Positions 15,468-20,541 of a stretch of 20,541 nt of DNA are shown here, in pieces. The stretch spans positions 1-20,541 of the forward strand of contig CAMLNJ010000004.1 of the NCBI GenBank assembly GCA_946481225.1, given 5' to 3'. The notes under the pieces are model-generated. The model had not been told where the DNA came from. It saw only the letters and a program-made list of their open reading frames with translations, and made no database searches. Source of the stretch: an uncultured Verrucomicrobiota bacterium (GTDB lineage Bacteria > Verrucomicrobiota > Verrucomicrobiae > Opitutales > Opitutaceae). Position 1 is the first letter of the stretch, and every line of letters begins with the position of its first letter. The position numbers and the translations under genes are program-made.

Positions 15468-16388
15468 TTAACCGCGCGTCATCGCGGCCTGGGCCGCTTC
15501 GCGCATCGCGTCGACGGGCACGGGGCCGCCGGTCCACAGTTCCAAGGCGCGAGCGCCTTGGTGGATCAGCATAGAGAGGCCGTTGGCGGCGGGGATGCCG
15601 GCCTTGCGGGCCGCCGAGAGCAGCGCGGTCTCCGCGGGATTGTAGATCATGTCGTAAACGGCGCGGGGCGAAGGCAGGAGGGACAGGTCGATCGGCAGCG
15701 GGTCGGCGGGCTTCAGGCCCGCGCTGGTGGCGTTGACCACCACCGAACGGCCGGCGAGCCCGGCGGTCGGGGTCGCGGGATCGAAGCCGTGCAGCGGGAT
15801 TCCGTTCGCGATCGGCGCGAGCCGGGCGAGCAGGGCGTCGAGGTTTTCCCTCGTGCGGTTGGCGATCCAAAGCGAGGCGACGCGCCGCTGCAGGCACTCC
15901 ACGGCGGCGCCGCGGGCCGCGCCGCCCGCGCCAAGCAGCACGACGTGCGCGCCGGCGAGGTCGATGTCCAGTTCTTCGCGCAGGCCTTGGCTCAGGCCGT
16001 AGCCGTCGGTATTAAAGCCTTCCCAGCCGTCTTCGCGCCAACGCAGGGTGTTGATGGCGCCCGCCGGGCGGGCCGCCGGGTCCACGCGGACGACCCGGGG
16101 CGAGGACAATGCGAGGACCTTGTGGGGGACGGTGAGGTTGACGCCGCGAAATTGCTTCGCGTGCAACAGCTCCAGGGCGCGGGGCAGCTCTTCCGGCGGC
16201 ACCTCGAAACGAAAATAGCGCCAGTCGGCGAAGCGCGCGTCGCCGCGGCTCAGCTCGGCGAGCGCGGCGTTGTGCATCGCCGGGCTGATCGAGTGCTTGA
16301 TCGGATGGCCGAGGACGGCGAGCGAGGTCCCGGGGCGGGACCAGGTTTTCAGATCGGCGAGCGTATAGGTGCGTGCGGCGTCGTCCAT
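15468..16388 (-). CDS. aroE: Shikimate dehydrogenase (NADP+)
   Basis: A 306-residue enzyme that reduces 3-dehydroshikimate to shikimate in aromatic amino acid synthesis. The ATG at 16388 is preferred over the in-frame start at 16409. The substrate site shows GHPIKHSISPAMHN (27-40) with the SxS pair, catalytic Lys90 in NLTVPHK and Asp128 in FNTD. The cofactor site shows GAGGAARG (153-160) and the NRT motif for NADP. Near the C-terminus, ATSAG, YDMIYNPAET and NGLSMLIHQGA complete the family pattern. It is the last gene of a probable yggS-SirB1-aroE run; the gap to the SirB1-type gene is 100 bp. Confidence 0.96.
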   Translation of the reverse strand: MDDAARTYTLADLKTWSRPGTSLAVLGHPIKHSISPAMHNAALAELSRGDARFADWRYFRFEVPPEELPRALELLHAKQFRGVNLTVPHKVLALSSPRVVRVDPAARPAGAINTLRWREDGWEGFNTDGYGLSQGLREELDIDLAGAHVVLLGAGGAARGAAVECLQRRVASLWIANRTRENLDALLARLAPIANGIPLHGFDPATPTAGLAGRSVVVNATSAGLKPADPLPIDLSLLPSPRAVYDMIYNPAETALLSAARKAGIPAANGLSMLIHQGARALELWTGGPVPVDAMREAAQAAMTRG

Positions 16389-16488
16389 GCGAGCGGGGCA
16401 TGGCGACAAGAAGTCCGCGAAAGCGCAAACGCTCTCTGCGGGCCGACGTCTCCGGGCGAGGCCGCTTGGCGCGGCTCCCCGGCCGGGA

Positions 16489-17370
16489 TCAGGCGGTGTG
16501 GCGCTCGTAGGTGGCGTCGAATTGGCCGAGGAAGGCCTCGAACATCCGGGCCCGGTGGTGGTGGCCGCCGGCGGCGTAGTGGGCGACGAGGTTGCGGCAG
16601 CAGCGCGCCAGCACTTCGCGCACCGGCGTGGGCGCGAGGTCGGCCGGCGTCGCGTCGAAGCCCCGGGCGCGCAGATAGAGCATGAGTTCGCCTTGCGTGC
16701 GGAAGGCGCCGCGTTCGTAGGCGTCGATGAAGAAGGGCGTTCCTTCCGTGAAACAGCCCACGAGAAAATGTCCTGGCAGCGCGACCGGATCGAGCTCCAC
16801 GCCGATGCGCTGGGCGACGAGCAGGTAGACCATAGCGAGGGTGATGGGCAGTCCCATGCGGCGCTCGAGGACGGCGGGCAGGAAGCTGTTCAACGGGTCC
16901 TCGTAGTGCTCCGTGTTTCCATGAAAGCCGGCCTCGTGGAACAGCACGCGGTTGATGACGCGGCAGCGCTCGCGGACGCTCGCGGGCTCGGCGATCAGTT
17001 CGCGGCAGCGCGCGGCGAGCCGGTCCAGCTCGGTCGCCACCGCGCCCGCGTCCACATCGGGCTGCACGGTCCGCGCAAGGAGCAGCGCGCCCGTCTCCAG
17101 CTCGTAGTTCATCGACTGGATGAAGCCGCGAAATTCGGCGACCGGATCGGTGAAACGGAGCTCGGCGAGGATCCGCCGCGCATGCCATGCCTGCACCCGA
17201 TCGGTGCCGGAGGCGACGGAGAGAAGGAATTCGCGCGCGGCCTCGGGCCGGGCGCCGAAAAAGCGGACAAGGCCGTCGCGAACGGCGGGGCTGGTGTCGT
17301 CCAGAAGGGCGGAGAGGGCCTCGCGTTCTCTTAGGGTAAGGATCGGGGTTTTCACGGTGCCTCGATCCAT
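16489..17370 (-). CDS. SirB1 family protein, transglutaminase-like fold
   Basis: A 293-residue protein from the ATG at 17370; a longer frame to 17460 is unlikely. The central block NSFLPAVLERRMGLPITLAM (161-180), then VYLLVAQRIGVELDPVALPG and HFLVG, is the signature of the SirB1/COG2912 family, which has a transglutaminase-type fold. The N-terminal 140 residues are helical and poorly conserved, and include a possible HEAT-like stretch (about 20-75: SPAVRDGLVRFFG, AWHARRILAELR). The C-terminus (about 250-293) is short and His-rich (HYAAGGHHHRARMFEAF), where many relatives carry tetratricopeptide helices. The biochemical function of the family is not established. It sits between yggS and aroE on one strand. 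Confidence 0.87.
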   Translation of the reverse strand: MDRGTVKTPILTLREREALSALLDDTSPAVRDGLVRFFGARPEAAREFLLSVASGTDRVQAWHARRILAELRFTDPVAEFRGFIQSMNYELETGALLLARTVQPDVDAGAVATELDRLAARCRELIAEPASVRERCRVINRVLFHEAGFHGNTEHYEDPLNSFLPAVLERRMGLPITLAMVYLLVAQRIGVELDPVALPGHFLVGCFTEGTPFFIDAYERGAFRTQGELMLYLRARGFDATPADLAPTPVREVLARCCRNLVAHYAAGGHHHRARMFEAFLGQFDATYERHTA

Positions 17371-17478
17371 GAAACCCCCGTGTTTGCGGGCAATGGCTAA
17401 ACGTTTGCGGAAGGGTCGGAATGATGCGTATGGAATACGTGAGAACCCTCTGAGGCGCAACGGCGTCGGAGCCGGCGA

Positions 17479-17505
17479 CTCCCTAGGGAATCATTACCGA
17501 GGGAG
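17479..17505. terminator. Weak candidate hairpin downstream of yggS
   Basis: In the 160-bp gap between yggS and the SirB1-type gene, CTCCCT (17479-17484) can pair with AGGGAG (17500-17505) across a 15-base loop. The left arm also sits in a self-palindrome, TCCCTAGGGA. There is no T-tract. It could be an mRNA processing or partial termination site, or chance. Confidence 0.2.
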
Positions 17506-17530
17506 CGGGCCGCGGGGGGACTTTGAGCCC

Positions 17531-18268
17531 TCAGCGCGCTCCGTAGAGCGCGGTGCCGACGCGCACGCAGGTGGAGCCCGCGGCGACCGCGAGTTCGAGA
17601 TCGCCGCTCATGCCCATCGAGAGCTCCGGCAGGGCGACGCCGAAGCGGGTCGCGAGCTCGTCGCGGAGCCCGCGGAGCGTCGCGAAGGTCCGGCGCGCGT
17701 GCTCGGCGGCCTCGGCCTCCCCGGCGCCGAGCGGGGCGATTGTCATGAAACCTTGGATACGAAGGTTCGGCGCGGCCAGCGCGGCCGCGAGCAGGCGGGG
17801 CGCGTCCTCGATGTCGCAGCCGAATTTGGCCGGGTCCCGGCCGGCGTTCACCTGGAGGAGAACGGCGAGAGGGCGCCCGAGCTCGCCGGCGGCCCGGTCG
17901 AGATGGCGGAGGAGCTTTTCGGTATCTACGCTCTGGATACGGTCGAAGGTCTCCGCGGCGAGGCGGGCCTTGTTGCTCTGGAGGTGCCCGATCAATTCCC
18001 AGCGCGGCGGGGCGCCGCCGCCGCCCGCCGCGGCGAGGGCGGCCTCGGCCTCGGGGCGCTTGGCCGCCGCCTCCTGCACGCGGTTTTCCCCGACCGCCGC
18101 CAGCCCCCGGCGGGCCGCGAAGACCGCCGCCTCGGCCGGATGGGTCTTGGTCACCGGGAGCAGGCGCACTTCGCGGGGATCGCGCCCCGCGGCGCGGGCG
18201 GCGGCCGCGATCCGGGCCTCCACGGCGTCGACACGGGAAAAGAATTCTTCATAGGTGATCATCGGCAT
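17531..18268 (-). CDS. yggS: YggS-type pyridoxal phosphate homeostasis protein
   Basis: A 245-residue single-domain TIM-barrel protein (PLPBP family) that binds pyridoxal 5'-phosphate and helps balance B6 vitamers and amino/keto acids; no enzyme activity is established. Lys41 in LLPVTKTHP is the PLP-binding lysine. GENRVQE (60-66), WELIGHLQSNK (90-100), IQSVD (111-115), the KFGC segment and the phosphate-binding end MGMSGDLELA with VRVGTALYG all match the family. An Ala/Gly/Pro-rich insert (about 72-88) precedes the WELIG motif. The start is ATG 18268, with a second in-frame ATG two codons later. It diverges from the LysR-type gene with 72 bp between the starts. Confidence 0.95.
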   Translation of the reverse strand: MPMITYEEFFSRVDAVEARIAAAARAAGRDPREVRLLPVTKTHPAEAAVFAARRGLAAVGENRVQEAAAKRPEAEAALAAAGGGGAPPRWELIGHLQSNKARLAAETFDRIQSVDTEKLLRHLDRAAGELGRPLAVLLQVNAGRDPAKFGCDIEDAPRLLAAALAAPNLRIQGFMTIAPLGAGEAEAAEHARRTFATLRGLRDELATRFGVALPELSMGMSGDLELAVAAGSTCVRVGTALYGAR

Positions 18269-18276
18269 GGCGGGTT

Positions 18277-18297
18277 TTATCAGTTGCGTGGTGATAA
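18277..18297. promoter_or_regulatory. Candidate LysR-type operator in the yggS / lysR divergent gap
   Basis: TTATCA (18277-18282) and TGATAA (18292-18297) form a perfect six-base inverted repeat with a nine-base spacer, in an A/T-rich patch inside the 72-bp gap between two divergent starts. LysR-type regulators often bind such a dyad to control themselves and the divergent gene. The spacing is not the textbook T-N11-A, so the assignment rests on symmetry and place. Confidence 0.5.
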
Positions 18298-18340
18298 GAA
18301 TATTTTATGTCAGGCACGAATTTCGTCCCCGTCGCCGCCC

Positions 18341-19237
18341 ATGCAAATCGAGAATTTCAAGATCTTCGCCGACCTCGTCGAAACGAAGAGTTTTTCCAAG
18401 GCCGCCAAAATAAACGGCATCACCCAGTCCGCCGTGAGCCAGCAGGCCCGCGCGATGGAAAAGCATTTCAAGGCGCTGCTCATCGATCGCAGCCAGAAGC
18501 AATTCCAGCTCACTCGCGAGGGCTATCAGGTCTACGAGTCGGCGAAGGAGATCCTGCACACCTACGACAAGCTCGATTCCGATCTGCAGGAGTTGAAGAA
18601 GGTCATCAGCGGCACCATCCGCATCTCGACGATCTACTCGATCGGCCTCCACGAGCTGCCGCCCTACATCAAGAAGTTCCTCCACGACTACCCCTCGGTG
18701 AACGTGCGCGTGGAATACCGCCGTTCCAATCTCGTCTATGAGGACATCCTGCACAACTCGGTCGATTTCGGCCTCGTGGCCTTTCCGATCAAGCAACGCC
18801 AGATCGAGGTGATCCCCTTCCGCAACGACCGTCTCGTGCTCATCACCCCTCCGGGCCACCCGCTGGCGAAAAAGAGCGAGGTGGCGGTCGCCGAGCTGGC
18901 CGGGCAAAAGTTCATCGGCTTCGATCCCGACATCCCGACGCGCAAGGCGGTCGACCAGATCTTCCGCGAGCACAGGCTGGAGAGCGAGCCGGTGATGGAG
19001 TTCGACAACATCGAGACGGTGAAGCGCGCGGTCGAGATCGACCACGGCATCGCCATCGTGCCCCAGGCCACCGTGCAGCAGGAGGTCCGCGCCGGGTCGC
19101 TCGCCATGCTCACCCTCAAGGGCAAGGAGTTCACCCGCCCGCTCGCCATTCTCCATCGCAAGGGCCGCGTGCTCACGCCCGCGATGCGCAAGTTCATCGA
19201 CACGCTCGGCCTCGAGCTGGGCGTGGTCGCTTCCTGA
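18341..19237 (+). CDS. LysR-type transcriptional regulator
   Basis: A 298-residue regulator of normal LTTR length. The ATG at 18341 starts the DNA-binding domain directly (MQIENFKIFADLVETKSFSK); the open frame continues upstream across yggS, but that part is antisense to a real gene. The winged helix-turn-helix is at about 1-60, with SFSKAAKINGITQSAVSQQA (17-36) as the helix-turn-helix. A linker helix follows (about 60-88), then the periplasmic-binding-protein-like effector domain from about residue 90 (SGTIRISTIYSIGLHELPPY onward), including LVLITPPGHPLA and a VEIDHGIAIVPQ segment typical of the second lobe. The effector is unknown. It diverges from yggS, with a dyad in between, and may also affect the glycosyltransferase gene 121 bp downstream. 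Confidence 0.93.
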   Translation: MQIENFKIFADLVETKSFSKAAKINGITQSAVSQQARAMEKHFKALLIDRSQKQFQLTREGYQVYESAKEILHTYDKLDSDLQELKKVISGTIRISTIYSIGLHELPPYIKKFLHDYPSVNVRVEYRRSNLVYEDILHNSVDFGLVAFPIKQRQIEVIPFRNDRLVLITPPGHPLAKKSEVAVAELAGQKFIGFDPDIPTRKAVDQIFREHRLESEPVMEFDNIETVKRAVEIDHGIAIVPQATVQQEVRAGSLAMLTLKGKEFTRPLAILHRKGRVLTPAMRKFIDTLGLELGVVAS

Positions 19238-19243
19238 GGATTC

Positions 19244-19259
19244 CCGGCCAAGGGGCCGG
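19244..19259 (+). terminator. Candidate terminator hairpin after the LysR-type gene
   Basis: Seven bases after the LysR stop, CCGGCC (19244-19249) and GGCCGG (19254-19259) form a perfect six-base GC stem with a four-base AAGG loop. A short TGATTT follows instead of a full T-run. The position right after the stop supports a terminator; the poor T-tract weakens it. Confidence 0.45.
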
Positions 19260-19323
19260 TGATTTCCCGGTCCCCGGCCCGGACGGAGGCTTGCCCTCCC
19301 GCCTCGACAAGGGAACCTCGCGC

Positions 19324-19351
19324 GCCGGACGCTTTCTTCGCTGCGTCCGGC
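19324..19351 (+). promoter_or_regulatory. Nine-base-pair hairpin just upstream of the glycosyltransferase start
   Basis: GCCGGACGC (19324-19332) is a perfect complement of GCGTCCGGC (19343-19351), with a ten-base loop TTTCTTCGCT. It ends seven bases before the ATG at 19359, where a ribosome would bind. It could be a translational control hairpin in the leader of the glycosyltransferase mRNA, or a second terminator stem for the LysR-type gene. No ligand-binding riboswitch core was seen. Confidence 0.45.
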
Positions 19352-19358
19352 CTAACCT

Positions 19359-20541
19359 ATGCGCGAGACCCTGCTTATACTCTATGTCGCCACCTTGGTG
19401 GGGCTCATGCTCTTCGCGTTTCATCGCGTGAAGCTGATGTGGCTCTACGCGCGGCATGTCCGGCGCACCGCTCCGCCTCCGCCGCTCGCGGGGCGTCCGC
19501 CGAAGGTCTGCATCCAGCTGCCGATCTTCAACGAGCCGCTCGTGGTCGAGGCCCTGCTCGCCAAGGTCACGGCGATCCGCTGGCCGGCGGACCGGCTCGA
19601 GATCCAGCTGCTGGACGACTCCAACGACCACACGCCGGAGGTCGTCGCGCGCTGGCTCGCCGCGCACCCGGCCTCCGCGGACAAGGTCCGCCACATCCGC
19701 CGCGCCGACCGCCGCGGCTACAAGGCCGGCGCGCTCAGCCATGGCAACACGCTCACCGACGCGGAGTTTTTCGCGATCTTCGACGCCGACTTCCTGCCCG
19801 AGCCGGACTTTCTGGAAAAGCTGATGCCCCACTTCGCGGACGCCCGCGTGGGCGTGGTGCAGGCGCGCTGGGAGTTTTCAAACCGCCGGGCGAGCCTGCT
19901 AACGCGTTTCCAGGGCGTGTTTCTCGACGCGCATTTCGTCGTTGAGCAAGCCGCCCGCCACGGCGCCGGGTTGTTCTTCAACTTCAACGGCACCGCCGGC
20001 ATCTGGCGCCGCGCCGCGCTTGAGGACGCGGGCGGCTGGAGCGACGACACCGTGACCGAGGACCTCGATCTCAGCTACCGCGCCCAGCTGCGCGGATGGC
20101 GCTTTGTCTACCGCGGCGACTACACGGTCCCATCCGAGCTTCCGGAGAGCGTCACCGCCTTCAAGAGCCAGCAACGGCGCTGGACCAAAGGCGGCATCCA
20201 GGTGGCGCGCAAGCAGCTCGGCTTCATCCTCTCGAGCGATCAGCCGGCGCGGGTCAAACGCGAGGCGAGCTGGCACCTCCTGGTCGGGCTCGTGCATCCG
20301 CTGCTCGTCGCCTTCAGCTTCCTTTTCGTGCCCTACCTCATCGTCGTCGGGCCGGTGCAACAGGGCTGGTTTTGGATGATCTTCAATCCCGTCAACGTGC
20401 TGCTTCTCGGCGGGGGCTCGGTCGCCTTTTACGTCACCGGCCAATATTTTCGCCAACGCGAATGGCGCGAAGGCCTGCTCTGGCTCGTGTTCGCCCCGGT
20501 CGTGATGACTTTCGGCCTGGCCATGAGCGTCACCTGCGCGG
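19359..20541 (+). CDS. Membrane GT2 glycosyltransferase, cellulose/mannan synthase-like (3' end missing)
   Basis: Open from the ATG at 19359 to the window edge, giving 394 residues without the C-terminus. It carries one N-terminal transmembrane helix (about 3-22), then the cytoplasmic GT-A catalytic domain (about 48-280), then hydrophobic helices at about 307-330, 342-362 and 372-392. The processive GT2 motifs are all visible: the DDSND segment (86-90) for nucleotide-sugar binding, FDADF (141-145) as the DxD metal site, TEDLD (233-237) with the catalytic acid and QQRRW (271-275). This is the D, DxD, ED, QxxRW pattern of beta-glycan synthases, which extend a polymer and pass it across the membrane. 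PQLP-type CIQLPIFNEP (51-60) fits the beta-mannan/CslA-like branch, but the sugar cannot be told from sequence alone. No PilZ domain is seen in the part present. Confidence 0.93.
   Translation, partial: MRETLLILYVATLVGLMLFAFHRVKLMWLYARHVRRTAPPPPLAGRPPKVCIQLPIFNEPLVVEALLAKVTAIRWPADRLEIQLLDDSNDHTPEVVARWLAAHPASADKVRHIRRADRRGYKAGALSHGNTLTDAEFFAIFDADFLPEPDFLEKLMPHFADARVGVVQARWEFSNRRASLLTRFQGVFLDAHFVVEQAARHGAGLFFNFNGTAGIWRRAALEDAGGWSDDTVTEDLDLSYRAQLRGWRFVYRGDYTVPSELPESVTAFKSQQRRWTKGGIQVARKQLGFILSSDQPARVKREASWHLLVGLVHPLLVAFSFLFVPYLIVVGPVQQGWFWMIFNPVNVLLLGGGSVAFYVTGQYFRQREWREGLLWLVFAPVVMTFGLAMSVTCA

Noticed and set aside
13374..16685. Long plus-strand frames opposite coaC, panB and aroE (13374-15176, 15186-16685)
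   Set aside because: Same shadow pattern. CoaC, PanB and AroE on the minus strand have complete active-site motifs.
17120..18340. N-terminal extension of the LysR-type frame to 17120 (705 residues)
   Set aside because: The extension is antisense to yggS and has no domain. The winged-helix domain begins exactly at the ATG at 18341.

Overview
The window looks like a piece of a high-GC Verrucomicrobiota chromosome, most likely from the Opitutaceae/Opitutales. This is inferred from content, not from a search: a giant secreted RCC1/Ig-like protein ending in a calcium-loop plus domain tail, PEP-CTERM sorting signals, CoaB and CoaC encoded by separate genes, and a lack of recognisable Shine-Dalgarno sequences. 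No rRNA, tRNA, CRISPR array or transposase gene was seen.

Layout. (1) 1-649, minus strand: an ECF-type sigma factor whose stop overlaps (ATGA) the start of a gene that runs off the left edge. (2) 870-8786, plus strand: one 2638-residue secreted protein. By direct reading it holds 35 RCC1 blades in five sets of exactly seven, that is five predicted beta-propellers, separated by pairs of Ig-like domains (nine in total) and closed by a DxDxDG loop and a short conserved-looking tail. (3) 8918-10144, minus strand: an intact PEP-CTERM protein with a LamG-like body, followed with no gap and in the same frame by the C-terminal part of a second, headless PEP-CTERM protein. (4) 10456-14894, minus strand: panB, coaC, coaB, panD and then a two-domain polyphosphate:AMP phosphotransferase. 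The first four make pantothenate precursors and carry phosphopantothenate to phosphopantetheine. A 169-bp imperfect palindrome fills most of the coaC-coaB gap and supplies the coaC stop codon. (5) 15025-15336, plus strand: a small two-helix membrane protein divergent from panB. (6) 15468-18268, minus strand: yggS (PLP homeostasis), a SirB1-type transglutaminase-fold protein and aroE (shikimate pathway), probably co-transcribed. (7) 18341 to the right edge, plus strand: a LysR-type regulator divergent from yggS, then a processive membrane GT2 glycosyltransferase (cellulose/mannan synthase-like) cut by the window edge.

The housekeeping genes (CoA, shikimate, PLP) are ordinary. The accessory interest lies in the giant multi-propeller protein beside an ECF sigma factor, the degenerate PEP-CTERM pair, the coaC/coaB palindrome, and strong hairpins around the LysR/GT2 junction. 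I found no clearly new defence or mobile system. The best candidates for something undescribed are the five-propeller protein and the palindromic element.
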